The notes: a model not told the origin generated them from the sequence alone. A stretch of 64,000 nt of DNA from Streptomyces sp. NBC_01142 (GCF_026341125.1 NZ_JAPEOR010000003.1:310001-374000), one strand, 5' to 3'. Positions 41,544 through 50,337 are shown, numbered from the stretch's first letter. A program made the numbers and translations.

Positions 41544-42471
41544 GAGCGTGTCTGAGATCCGCCGTATCGGCTGTATGGGTGACTCGTTGAGTGGTGTGTG
41601 AGTGCTGCTGGGGATGGTTACCCGTCTGATCTGACGGATGAACAGTGGGCGTTGATTGAGCCGTTGCTGCCTGCTCCAAGGACGGGTCGCAAGGGCGGGC
41701 GGCGGGAGAAGCACCCGCGTCGGCGGATCGTGGACGCGATCTTGTACTTGGCGCGGACCGGGTGCCAGTGGCGGTATCTGCCCAAGGATTTCCCGCCCTT
41801 CCAGACGGTGTACTGGTACTTCACCTGGTGGCACGACGACGGCACCGTGGAGCGCGTCCACGACGCGCTGCGGGTCAAGGTCCGCGAGGCCGACGGCCGT
41901 TCCGCTGAGCCGTCCGCGGGCCTGGTCGACTCGCAGTCCGTGCGGGCGGCCGACACGGTGCCGAAGTCCACCAGCGGCTTCGACGCGGGCAAGAAGACCA
42001 AGGGCCGCAAACGGTTCATCGTCACCGACACCCTCGGCCTCCTCCTGGCCGTGCACGTGCTGGCCGCAAGCGTCCAGGACCGCGACGGAGCCAAGCGCTC
42101 CCTGCTGTGGACCCGCCTGGACCACCCAACCATCGAGAAGATCTGGGCCGACCAGGGCTTCGCCGGCCGACTCGTCGAGTGGTCCTCTGCCGTCTTGCAC
42201 CGCACGCTGGAGATCGTCCGCAAGGACCCCGGACAGCGCGGCTTCAAGGTCCAGCCGAAGCGCTGGGCGGTGGAGCGCACGTTCGCCTGGATCACCACAC
42301 GCCGCCGCCTGGCCTGCGACTACGAACGCAACCCGGCCCACTCCGAAACCATGATCCGCTGGGCCATGACCGACCTGATACTCCGCCGACTCACCCGAGG
42401 CCGACCCGCCACCCGCCAAGGACCCCGACCACTACGGAAAATCACCCCGTAACCCGATCTCAGACACGCTC
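41544..42471 (+). mobile_element. IS5-family insertion sequence inside the tape-measure gene
   Basis: Ends are inverted GAGCGTGTCTGAGATC, with TGA duplicated at 41541-41543 and 42472-42474. A TNA duplication is typical for this IS5 subgroup. Length 928 bp. The insertion is clean, so the event looks recent. Confidence 0.9.
41598..42452 (+). CDS. IS5-family transposase
   Basis: 284 residues: DLTDEQWALIEPLLP N-terminal domain, RRIVDAILYLARTGCQWRYLPKDFPPFQTVYWYFTWW, DDE core with GLVDSQSVRAADTV, GRKRFIVTDTLGLLLAVHV, IWADQGFAGRLVEW and the C-terminal WAVERTFAWITTRRRLACDYER. Unbroken, so potentially active. It is transcribed in the same direction as the disrupted tape-measure gene. Confidence 0.92.
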   Translation: MSAAGDGYPSDLTDEQWALIEPLLPAPRTGRKGGRREKHPRRRIVDAILYLARTGCQWRYLPKDFPPFQTVYWYFTWWHDDGTVERVHDALRVKVREADGRSAEPSAGLVDSQSVRAADTVPKSTSGFDAGKKTKGRKRFIVTDTLGLLLAVHVLAASVQDRDGAKRSLLWTRLDHPTIEKIWADQGFAGRLVEWSSAVLHRTLEIVRKDPGQRGFKVQPKRWAVERTFAWITTRRRLACDYERNPAHSETMIRWAMTDLILRRLTRGRPATRQGPRPLRKITP

Positions 42472-45400
42472 TGAAGCTCAAGACGGCCGCCGAGGACGAC
42501 GCAGCGCAAGCATCCGCCCGGGGCGCAGCTGCCACCACGCAGGGCGCACAGCGTGCCCTTCAGATGGCCGGCGCTCAGGCGTCACTCGCCTCCGCTCACC
42601 GCAACGCCGCGCGCTCCATCGCGCAGGCTAACCGCGGGGTGGAGGACGCGGAACGAGCCGTCGCGCAGGCTGTTCAGCGTGCTGCCGACCAGAGGCGCCA
42701 GTCTGCTGACGACATCCGTCGCGCGGAGGAAGGTCTCGCCGCAGCCCACCGTCAGCTGCGTGGCGCGCAAGAGACGCTGACTGACGCAAACGATCGCGCT
42801 CAGGACGCACAGGAAGAGCTCACCCGCGCACGTGCGGACGCCGCGCAGCAGCTGAAGGACCTGAACGACCAGATCACGAACAGTGGCCTTGACCAGCGGG
42901 AGGCGACTCTCCGCGTCAAGCAAGCGCAAGAGGATCTGAACCGCACCCTCGCGGACGCGGAAGTCGGGAAGGCAACTCAGCTCCAGGTCGAGGCCGCACA
43001 GCTGGCTCTCGATCGGGCGAAGCAGAATTCCAAGGAGCAGCGAAAGAGTCACCTGGAGCTGCTGAAGGACTCGCGTCAGCAGCGCAAGGCGGGCGTGGAG
43101 GGCAGCGACGCCGTCAAGACGGCCGTCGACCGTGTAGCCGACGCTCAGCGTGGTGTCCGCGATCAGCTCGAAGCCGTGGCCGATGCGCAGCGGGCAGTCC
43201 GTGACGGGGCTATCGCGGTGGCTGACGCGCAGTCGAAGGCCGCTCGTGCGCAGCGTGAGTCCGCTCAGTCCGTGGCCGACGCTCAGCGTGGCGTGGCGGA
43301 CGCTGTCCGGGGGGTCGCCGACGCGCAGATCTCAGCCGCGGAGTCCATCGAGTCCGCGGAGCGGGGTCTCGCATCGGCTCGCCTGTCCGGCATCGACACC
43401 ACGTCGAAGGCGATTACGAAGCAGGACGAGTATCGAAAGGCACTTGCGAAGCTCTCCCCGGCACAGCGCGATCTGTACGACTCCATCGCCGGCCCGAAGG
43501 GCATCAAATCCGCGTTTGACTCGTGGCAGAAGTCGCTTCAGCCACACGTCCTTCCGCTCTTCACGCGAGGCGTCGACGGAGCGAAAGCCTCACTGCCTGG
43601 ACTGAGGCCGCTTGTTATCGGGGCGGCAGCTGGAATTCAGACGCTGATGGACAAGGCGTCGGCGCAGATGAAAACGCCATTCTGGCAGGGCTTCAAAAAG
43701 GATCTGGCGGAGAACGTGCGTCCGGCCGTTGTCGGATTTGGCACTGCCTTCGGGAACGTGATCAAGGGAATCGCGGGCGTCATCGACGCCTTCCTCCCGC
43801 ACATGGACGGCATCGTACGGAAGTCCGATTCCATCACTGGGCGATTTGCAAAGTGGGGGACGAGCCTTAAGGGCAGTCCGGACTTTGAGAAGTTCCTTCA
43901 GTACGTAAAGGACACCTCACCGGGACTGGCGGAATTCCTAGGAAAGATCTTCGCCGCCGCGCTTGACGTTTCTAAGGCTCTGTCGCCGCTCTCGCAGACA
44001 ATGTTTGCGGTTCTCGGCCCGGCGCTTGACGCCATTTCGTGGCTCGCTAAGAACGTTCCCGGATTCGTCCAGACGCTATGGGCGCTGTGGGCGGTGAACA
44101 AGGCAATCACGGTCGGTATGGCGGCCTTTGCGGTGGCCATGGGGATCTATCAGGCCGTAATGATCGTCGCCACTATTGCGACGTCCGGATGGGCTGTAGC
44201 GCTCAACGCGACGGGGATTGTACCGATCATTCGGGCAATCGTCATCGTGGTCGGGCTGCTAGTCGCGGCAGTCATCTACGCCTGCAACAATTGGGACTGG
44301 TTCCGAATCGCCGTCGATACGACGGTGGACGCCATCGGAACGTCAATTTCCTGGGTTTGGACCAACATCCTGAAGCCCGTGTTTTCGGGAATCTGGACGG
44401 GTCTAAAAGCAGCGGGCGACGCGGCGATATGGCTCTGGGATACCGCCCTCGGGCCAGCCTTCCGGTTCATTGGCGAGGCGGCCCGGCTGCTTTTCACGGC
44501 CCTCGTGACGATCGTCCTTCTGCCCGCCTACCTGGCCATTCAGGCTCTCGGCAAGGTCGGAATGTGGCTGTGGGATAACGCCCTCGGACCGGCATTCCGC
44601 GCTATCGGCGACGTGGCGATGTGGCTCTGGGAAAAGGTTCTCTCTCCCACCTTCGGATGGATCGCCGAAAAGGCGAAGTGGCTCTACGACAAGGCCATAA
44701 AGCCAGCCCTCGGGGAATCGAAGAAAACTTTCGACGCACTGGGCGACGCAGCTGAATGGCTTTGGGATAAAGTCCTGCGCCCTGTTTTCGGCTGGATTGG
44801 CGACAAGGCGGGATGGCTGTACAACAAGGCCATCAAGCCAGCATTCGACAACATCAAGAAGGCCGTACAGGTCGTCAGTGATTCCTTCGAGGATGGCAGG
44901 AAAGCCATCAAGAAGGCGTGGGATCAGATCCAAGGTATCGCCAAGGAGCCTGTTAGGTTCATCCTCAAGTACGTGTACAACGGAGGAATTGTCCCGCTCT
45001 GGAACAAGGTTGCGGACATCACCGGTGCCAAGCAGTTGAAACCGCTGAACCTGGACAAGTTCGCTACGGGCGGCATCATGTCCGGGTATTCCCCGGGACG
45101 AGATGACCGGCTCATTGCCGTTGGCGGTGGCGAAGCAATCATGCGACCGGAGTGGACGCGAGCAGTTGGTGCGGACAAGATCAACGAGTGGAATGCTGCT
45201 GCCCGCTCAGGCGGAATCAGCGGCGTTCAGCGTGCTATCTCTGCGGGAATGCCGGCCTTCAAGGACGGCGGCGTAGTCGGGTGGTTCAAGGACCGTGGGA
45301 ACGACGTTGGTAACTTCATCAACGGTGCCTCTGACTTCCTGGACCCGACGAAGGTATTCGACAAAGCAACTGGCTTCATCAAGGGCCAGTTGAAGTCCAC

Positions 45401-46550
45401 CATGTCGAATCCATGGTCCAAGGAAATAGCCAAAATGCCAATCGACATGCTGAAGTCCCTGAAGGACCGGGCACTCGATCTGATCGGATTCGGCGGAGGC
45501 GATGGCGGAGGCTCCTGGATCAAGCCCGTCAACGCGCCCTACGGCACCCCGTTCGGTAAGAAGGGCTCGATGTGGAGCTCCGGACGTCATACGGGACTCG
45601 ACTTCCCGGCAGCTACTGGCGCCATCATCAAGGCCGTGGCTGACGGGCGGGTGAGTCAGGCGACGGGTGGAGGCCCCTACGGCAACCACGTGTCGATCAA
45701 CCACGGCGGGGGATTGTCCTCGCTGTACGCGCACATGTCGTCCATGGCGGCATCGGTCGGTAAGACGGTCAAGCAGGGCGCCACCATCGGCCGTGTGGGC
45801 GCGACGGGCAACACCACTGGTCCGCACCTCCACCTGGAGGCGCGACGAAACGGCCAAGCCGTCGACCCGATGCAGTACCTGACGGGTGGCGGTGGCGTCG
45901 CATTCAACGCAAAGGCAGCGGGCGCAGCCCAGACCTACGCGAAGAACATCCTCGGTAACTACGGCTGGGGCCCCTCGCAATTCGGGCCGCTGAAGAAGCT
46001 GTGGATGGGCGAGAGCGGGTGGCGCTGGAACGCACTCAACCCGACGTCAGGCGCCTACGGCATTCCGCAGGCTCTCCCCGCGGAGAAGATGCGCTCTGCT
46101 GGCTCTGACTGGCGCAAGAATCCGGCGACACAGATCCGTTGGGGGCTGCAGTACATCAAGGATCGCCCCGACTACGGTTCGCCGGCAGCGGCGTACTCGA
46201 AGTGGTTGGCGCGGTCTCCGCACTGGTACGACGAAGGCGGCATGCTCCCGACGGGGCTCTCTCTCGTCGCCAACGGGACCGGCAAGCCTGAGCCGGTCTT
46301 CACCTCCTCCCAGTGGGACACCCTGCGCGCAAGCGCGGGAAGAGGTGGCGGACCGACGCAGGTCCACGCCGACGTGCGCGTCTACGTCGGAGACCGCGAG
46401 ATCACAGACATCGTGCGCACGGAGATCGTGATGCACGACGACTCCACGGCTTCGGCCATCGACACAGGAAGGTGGGTCTGACGCAACACCTGACGCACAC
46501 TCCGGGACCGCTTCCCGACAGGGGAGGCGGCCCTACGCACGCACCGACCC

Positions 46551-46584
46551 CGCCCCGCGATCCGACATGGACGCGGGGCTTTCG
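46551..46584 (+). terminator. Terminator downstream of tape-measure gene
   Basis: CCCCGCG (46553-46559) pairs with CGCGGGG (46572-46578), followed by CTTTCGACTTT. In an intact phage the minor tail genes should continue here; instead transcription stops. Confidence 0.65.
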
Positions 46585-46600
46585 ACTTTCAGGAGGAACC

Positions 46601-46756
46601 ATGAACGCCGTCAACTCAGCCAAGAGCGAGCCTATGAAGTGCCTGCAGTGCGGCGCCGACGTCGTGCAGACTCCCGGTCCGGGACGAGTGAAGCGGTTCT
46701 GCACCCCGTGGCACGGCCGACTGTTCCGCCGCGCCACGGGCTACGAGCGGCTCTGA
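46601..46756 (+). CDS. Phage zinc-knuckle microprotein (51 aa)
   Basis: ATG 46601 behind AGGAGG. Reads MNAVNSAKSEPMKCLQCGADV, then GPGRVKRFCTPWHGRLFRR. CxxC plus a later Cys and His (CLQC...FCTPWH) suggests one zinc site, as in small ribbon proteins from phages and plasmids. Lies between the tape-measure terminator and the DUF6879 block. Function unknown. Confidence 0.55.
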   Translation: MNAVNSAKSEPMKCLQCGADVVQTPGPGRVKRFCTPWHGRLFRRATGYERL

Positions 46757-46838
46757 CGCCGGGCACCCTTGACGAGCCTCCCCCCATGAGGTGACGCTCG
46801 TAGAACATTGCGCAACCTGCGCGACCATGGGAGGCATC

Positions 46839-47081
46839 GTGACGTTACGGTTCATCGCAAAGGACCCGAACACGAATGGCGACAACTGCCCGACGGTGTG
46901 GGTCGACGAGGAAAAGCAGGAGTTCGTGATCCAGGGCTGGAAGGCCGACGAGGCCACGCACGAAGAGTGCCTGGCAACGGGGCCCATCCCGGACACGGAG
47001 ACTGTCCTTCGTCTGCCCGTCCGTATGGCGGCTGTCCTTAGGGAGGCGTGCGATGCCGCAGAAGGTTCCGCCCTTCGCTGA
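46839..47081 (+). CDS. Small partner protein of DUF6879/XRE block (80 aa)
   Basis: GTG 46839 behind GGGAGG. Reads MTLRFIAKDPNTNGDNCPTVWVDEEKQEFVIQGWKADEATHEECL..., a type of small protein I recall as regularly preceding DUF6879 and XRE-DUF5753 genes in streptomycetes. Codon 3 is TTA (46845-46847), which in Streptomyces needs the bldA tRNA and so may limit translation of the block to late growth. Overlaps the DUF6879 gene by 29 bp. Biochemical role unknown. Confidence 0.75.
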   Translation: MTLRFIAKDPNTNGDNCPTVWVDEEKQEFVIQGWKADEATHEECLATGPIPDTETVLRLPVRMAAVLREACDAAEGSALR

Positions 47082-47577
47082 GTTGCTGGCGGACTGCCAG
47101 CGCTCTGCCGTGCACCTGGAGATGCGAGACGTCTACGGGGTGGCGGATGAAGACGCGGACTTCGCGGCGTGGAAGTCGGGACACCGCTACGACCTGGAGG
47201 ACCGGTCGACGTGGTGGAACGGCTTCCATGAGGTCGTTGCCGAAGCGGTGGGGCGCGGTGCCTCTGTGCGCCGTGCCCGCGTCGTATCAGAGCCCGTAAC
47301 CGACTACATCCGGTACGAGCATGCGTGTACGGCGCAGAACATTGCGGCCGGCGAGCACGTCCGTTGGTTGCCGCGACGCTTGGCGTCGGGCTTGATGCTG
47401 CCCGGCAACGATCTGTGGATCTTTGACGAGCGGCTGATCAGGTTCGGACTGTTCTCCGGCGTAGGCGCCTTCGTCGGGCACGAGCTGGAGGATTCTCCCG
47501 ACGTCGTGAAGCAGTGCGTCGACGCCTTCGAAGCCGTGTGGGACCGCGCTGTCCCGCACGAGGACTACGAGGTCTAG
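47053..47577 (+). CDS. DUF6879-family protein
   Basis: 174 residues: PPFAELLADCQRSAVHLEMRDVYGVADED, WWNGFHEVVAEAVGRGASVRRARVVSEPVTDYIRYEHACTAQNIAAGE, RWLPRRLASGLMLPGNDLWIFDERLIRFGLF. These are the conserved blocks of DUF6879. The middle SEPVTDYIRYE resembles phospholipase-D-like or regulator receptor segments, but no activity is known. It starts inside the previous gene and is followed 10 bp later by the XRE regulator, so the three form one operon. Possibly an effector or antagonist of the regulator. Confidence 0.85.
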   Translation: MPQKVPPFAELLADCQRSAVHLEMRDVYGVADEDADFAAWKSGHRYDLEDRSTWWNGFHEVVAEAVGRGASVRRARVVSEPVTDYIRYEHACTAQNIAAGEHVRWLPRRLASGLMLPGNDLWIFDERLIRFGLFSGVGAFVGHELEDSPDVVKQCVDAFEAVWDRAVPHEDYEV

Positions 47578-47586
47578 CGCCCGATC

Positions 47587-48435
47587 ATGCCTCCGCTCCC
47601 GTCGTCCAGCGTCCAGGCCGCCCGTCACGCGCTCGCTTCGCGCCTGCGGGACTTGCGGCTCGATGCTGGGCTGACGGGGCGGGAGCTGGCCGCGCAAGCG
47701 GGCTGGCAGCCGTCGAAGGTGTCACGGCTGGAGAACGCCAAGACCCCGCCGTCGGACGCGGACATCCGCACGTGGTGCCACACGTGCAACGCCGTGGATC
47801 AGGCTGCGGACTTGATCGCTGCCAGCCGGACTGCAGAGTCGATGTACGTCCAGTGGCGACGGCTCCAGCGCTCCGGCCTGCGTCGGCTGCAGGAGTCCCG
47901 CGTCCCGCTGTATGAGCGCACACGCGTGTTCCGCGTGTACTGCTCCAGCGTTGTCCCCGGACTGCTCCAGACGGACGAGTACGCAACTGCGCTGCTATCC
48001 AACGTGACGGACTTCCACGGCACTCCGGACGACGTCGGGGAGGCAGTCGCTGCCCGCCTCGCACGGTCGCGAGTGATCAGGGAGGGTGACCACCGATTCG
48101 CCTTCCTACTGGAGGAGTCGGTCCTCCGGCACGTCGTGGGCGGTACGGAGGCAATGGCGGGGCAACTGGGCTACCTCCTGGCCTCCATGGCCTTTCCTGC
48201 GGTGTCCATCGGGATCATCCCCGCTGGCACGCCGCGGAAGATGTGGACGCTGGAGACGTTCAACATTTTCGACGAGGACAGAGTGCACGTGGAGCTCCTG
48301 ACGGCTGCCGTCACGGTTACGGCGCCGAACGAAGTCGCGCAGTACGTCGGCGCCTTCGCAGAAATGGCTGAGCTGGCCGTGTACGGGTCTGCGGCAAGGG
48401 CGCGCATCACTGCCGCGATTGACTCACTCGGCTGA
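47587..48435 (+). CDS. XRE-family regulator with DUF5753 domain
   Basis: 282 residues. The N-terminal helix-turn-helix (LRLDAGLTGRELAAQAGWQPSKVSRLENAKTPPSDADI) joins a C-terminal DUF5753 domain (YCSSVVPGLLQTDEYATALL, FLLEESVLRHVVGG, SIGIIPAG). Same family as WhiJ-type developmental regulators, which usually pair with a small protein such as DUF397 or DUF6879. Third gene of the block. GTAGAA motifs both before the block (46800) and after it (48451, 48461) are candidate binding sites. Confidence 0.9.
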   Translation: MPPLPSSSVQAARHALASRLRDLRLDAGLTGRELAAQAGWQPSKVSRLENAKTPPSDADIRTWCHTCNAVDQAADLIAASRTAESMYVQWRRLQRSGLRRLQESRVPLYERTRVFRVYCSSVVPGLLQTDEYATALLSNVTDFHGTPDDVGEAVAARLARSRVIREGDHRFAFLLEESVLRHVVGGTEAMAGQLGYLLASMAFPAVSIGIIPAGTPRKMWTLETFNIFDEDRVHVELLTAAVTVTAPNEVAQYVGAFAEMAELAVYGSAARARITAAIDSLG

Positions 48436-48520
48436 CTTGCGTGCAATTCTGTAGAACTTCGTAGAAGCCGGGCGCGGCTGCTTCGTAGCGTCGTCACGAG
48501 GACGACGAGACGAGGCGGAG
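48436..48520 (+). promoter_or_regulatory. Promoter region with repeated GTAGAA motif
   Basis: GTAGAACTTCGTAGAAG (48451-48467) contains two direct GTAGAA words 10 bp apart. TTGCGT at 48437 lies 19 bp before TAGAAG and could form a promoter. CGTAGAAC also occurs at 46799-46806 upstream of the DUF6879 block. Confidence 0.45.
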
Positions 48521-48733
48521 ATGACTCTCAGCGCGAAGACGATGATGCCGCCGGTTCACCTAACGGAGCCGGCAAGCGAGCCGCCCATCCCCGTCCCGGG
48601 GTGCGACGTGTGCGCGGCCCTGCGGAAGCAATGGGGCCAGGCAATGGAGGCCGGAAGTCCTGCATACGACCCGTCGCATGCGGTGGACCTGGCAGTCGAG
48701 ATCAGCCGCCATCCTCACGGGAGGCGTCAGTGA
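48521..48733 (+). CDS. Small hypothetical protein (70 aa)
   Basis: Reads MTLSAKTMMPPVHLTEPASEPPIPVPGCDVCAALRKQWGQAMEAG ... AVDLAVEISRHPHGRRQ. A PxxGCDVCAAL motif with CxxC precedes a helix. Small proteins with GCxVCxAL and a closing HP tail are, from memory, common beside XRE-DUF5753 genes in streptomycetes. Stop overlaps the next start in GTGA, so they are coupled. Function unknown. Confidence 0.65.
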   Translation: MTLSAKTMMPPVHLTEPASEPPIPVPGCDVCAALRKQWGQAMEAGSPAYDPSHAVDLAVEISRHPHGRRQ

Positions 48734-48987
48734 GTCCCCGAACGGTCATCCGCAGCGTGACGCACCGAATCGCGCGGCACCCGGACACTGATGTCACCTT
48801 CGAAGCCGAGTGCCTCTCGTGCTCTTGGACGGCCACGCCGTCGACGACGGATGACAAGGCAGTCGACGTGGAGCTCATGAGCCACGCTGGCGTCAGTAAT
48901 CACCGCGGATTCCGACGTATCGTCACCGGCTTCGCGTTCGTCGTGCGGTCGGGGGAGGACGCCCCCGGGCAGCGCGACGCCCCATAG
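48730..48987 (+). CDS. DUF7848-like protein (85 aa)
   Basis: GTG 48730 within the stop of the preceding gene. Reads SPRTVIRSVTHRIARHPDTDVTFEAECLSCSWTATPSTTDDKAVDVELMSHAGVSNHRGFRRIVTGFAFVVR, a pattern I associate with DUF7848: CxxC in the middle (CLSC) and a later HxG...H. It probably binds zinc in a single small domain. Last gene of the prophage; a long hairpin follows. Function unknown. Confidence 0.7.
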   Translation: MSPRTVIRSVTHRIARHPDTDVTFEAECLSCSWTATPSTTDDKAVDVELMSHAGVSNHRGFRRIVTGFAFVVRSGEDAPGQRDAP

Positions 48988-49117
48988 GCCCGTGCGCCGG
49001 TCACCTCGTCTCGACTGGCGCACGGAAGGGGCGGGCAGGGTGGCAGTCCGGTGAGGTCGGTTCTGCTCCCTGTCCGCTCGCTAAGGCCCCCATCGCCGGC
49101 GGTGGTGATGGGCCAGG

Positions 49118-49168
49118 AAGCCCCGACTGTTCTCGTCTACCCCCGTTGGCGACAGTCGGGGCTTTCCT
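49118..49168 (+). terminator. Terminator at right end of prophage
   Basis: AAGCCCCGACTGT (49118-49130) pairs perfectly with ACAGTCGGGGCTT (49152-49164), loop of 21 bases, followed by TCC. Isolates the prophage from the chromosome on the right. Confidence 0.75.
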
Positions 49169-49200
49169 GTGTCCGCAGGTCAGCCACGTCTCCGAGAGTT

Positions 49201-49242
49201 ATGCAGTATTGTCCAGTTGACTAGGGTGATCTCGTACTGCAT
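49201..49242. other. Right attachment junction (attR)
   Basis: Phage arm CAGTATT-GTCCAGTTGACT (49204-49222), AG core at 49223-49224, then chromosomal GGTGATCTCGTACTGCAT (49225-49242), which on the minus strand is MQYEIT. The phage arm mirrors that at the left end. Confidence 0.85.
49225..49242 (-). pseudogene. DUF4865 gene, 5' fragment (six codons)
   Basis: ATG CAG TAC GAG ATC ACC read leftward from 49242. Fused to the CT core and the left flank it restores MQYEITLPADYDM in the DUF4865 frame. Now it reads into phage sequence and stops after about 20 codons. The upstream 102 bp lead directly to the TetR gene, so this end keeps the native leader. Confidence 0.8.
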
Positions 49243-49344
49243 GGCATGCACAGGTGCTCCTCAGCCTGGACGGGCGGGCGGACGCGTGGACGCGTGGACG
49301 GGCGGGCCGGGGCGCTGCCGCCTTGGTACTCGGCGTCGGCGACC

Positions 49345-49935
49345 TCAGCCGCCCGGACGACGGCGGGACGCGTCACGAAGATGCGGGGTGAGCAGCGCGA
49401 GCAGCCCCCGGACGCCGGCGTCGAACGGGGCCGTCGAGCCGGAAGCCCGGGCCAGCACATAGCCGCCCTGCACGGTCGCGACGACCGTCGCCGCGATGTC
49501 GGCGGGCACGAGTGCCGGGCTCAACTCGCCCCGCTTCTGCCCCTCCTGCACGATCGCGGCGAGCCGGCCGCGTAGCCAGTCGAGCGTCTCGTCGACCGGT
49601 GCGCGCAGCTCGTCGTCCGCGATGATGTCCGGGTCCATCGTGAGGCGGCCCACCGGGCAGCCGCGCAGCACATCGCGCTCACGCAGCAGATACCCGCTGA
49701 TCCGCTCGTACGCCGTTCCGTCGCCGCCCAGCGTGACCTCCGCACTCGCGCGCAGCTCCTCGGCCGTACGCCGGACAGCCGCCAGTGCCAGATCGGACTT
49801 GCCCGTGAAGTGGTGGTACATGCTGCCCTGGCCGGCGCCCGCCTGCTGCTGGATCGCCTTCGGACTGGTGCCCACATAGCCGCGTTCCCACAGCAGCTCG
49901 CGGGTGGCCTCGATCAGCCGCTCAGGAGTGCTCAT
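49345..49935 (-). CDS. TetR-family transcriptional regulator
   Basis: 196 residues from MSTPERLIEATRELLWERGYVGTSPKAIQQQAGAGQGSMYHHFTGKSDLALAAV, a standard TetR HTH, with a C-terminal ligand domain carrying RGCPVGRLTMDPDII and an AEELRASAEV helix, similar to the TetR_C proteins beside DUF4865. It originally sat immediately upstream of the DUF4865-phosphotriesterase genes; the prophage has separated them. An inverted repeat over its own promoter suggests autorepression, so its loss of contact with downstream genes should leave it free-standing. Confidence 0.9.
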   Translation of the reverse strand: MSTPERLIEATRELLWERGYVGTSPKAIQQQAGAGQGSMYHHFTGKSDLALAAVRRTAEELRASAEVTLGGDGTAYERISGYLLRERDVLRGCPVGRLTMDPDIIADDELRAPVDETLDWLRGRLAAIVQEGQKRGELSPALVPADIAATVVATVQGGYVLARASGSTAPFDAGVRGLLALLTPHLRDASRRRPGG

Positions 49936-49942
49936 GAATCGA

Positions 49943-49964
49943 CTGTACATACTAGTAGGTACAG
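49943..49964. promoter_or_regulatory. TetR operator palindrome
   Basis: CTGTAC at 49943 and GTACAG ending at 49964 bracket an inner TACTAGTA palindrome; only one base pair of the 22-bp repeat mismatches. It lies 8 bp upstream of the TetR start codon. Confidence 0.7.
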
Positions 49965-50040
49965 AATCCAGGGCAAGCCCTGTTCTCGTACAGCTACGGC
50001 CAGATGGGGTGTAGCGCTGAGTAGCTACTCTGGGCTGTGG

Positions 50041-50337
50041 TCACGCTGTTGAAGGGCGGCGAAGTCGGCGTGCACCGCCTCGTCGGCCTCCGGGTGCGCC
50101 TGGGTTTTCTCGTGTTCGGCGAGTGCCCCGACGGAGGGTCGGCCGCACCGGTCCTTCGAGGGCGGCTTCGCGGATGTTCTCGCGCTCGGTCTCCGCCATC
50201 GCGGCGAAGAACCCGAACGGCAGGCGCCCCGGACCGCTGGGGTCGTACATCCCCTGGAGAGGTCCCGCGAGCATCTCCGGCGTGACAGCGGGGAAGTGAG
50301 TCCGGGGGGAAAGTTCTGTCTGCGAGGATTGTCGCAT
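50041..50337 (-). pseudogene. Serine-resolvase remnant
   Basis: The minus strand keeps GPGRLPFGFFAAMAETERENIREAALEG, the conserved long-helix region of small serine recombinases, and, in another frame at 50041-50110, ALAEHEKTQAHPEADEAVHADF, like the C-terminal end of Streptomyces resolvase-type proteins. The catalytic N terminus is missing and the HTH region between is deleted or shifted. A relic of an older mobile element near the present prophage. Confidence 0.65.

Larger units (their letters stand above)
40775..46481 (+). pseudogene. Tail tape-measure protein, split by an IS5-type element
   Basis: Exons 40775-41543 and 42475-46481 join in frame to 1591 codons once the insertion sequence and one TGA duplicate are removed. 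The N terminus has hydrophobic VAIPNAINQGGN and repeating strands; a hydrophobic AGLGAVVSMAATAGAGVG follows; then about 270 residues of coiled coil with alternating AQ..VADAQR repeats; membrane-like helices around 44,080-44,300; a repeated WLWD..LGPAFR segment; an M23 peptidase (HTGLDF near 45,590, HLHLE near 45,830); and a lytic-transglycosylase-like domain (MGESGWRWNALNPTSGAYGIPQ near 46,010). It would set tail length and open peptidoglycan. The truncated N-terminal frame ends at 41590; the long 3' frame has an in-frame start near 42564. Confidence 0.85.
29759..49224. mobile_element. Integrated, decayed siphophage-like prophage (19.46 kb)
   Basis: Bounded by AG cores at 29759-29760 and 49223-49224. 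It carries its serine integrase at the left end, a small divergent regulator, small zinc proteins, a small-terminase-like gene, a tape-measure gene and an XRE/DUF6879 block. Many genes are separated by strong rho-independent-type hairpins as in actinophages. No large terminase, portal, capsid, tail fibre or endolysin gene was seen, and four insertion sequences total about 4.7 kb, so it should not produce particles. The integrase gene and both att junctions look intact, so excision remains possible in principle. Base composition is visibly less GC-rich than the flanks. Confidence 0.88.

Noticed and set aside
49225..49344. Separate short gene between prophage and TetR
   Set aside because: Only six codons are chromosomal before the att core; the rest of the frame is phage sequence that soon stops.
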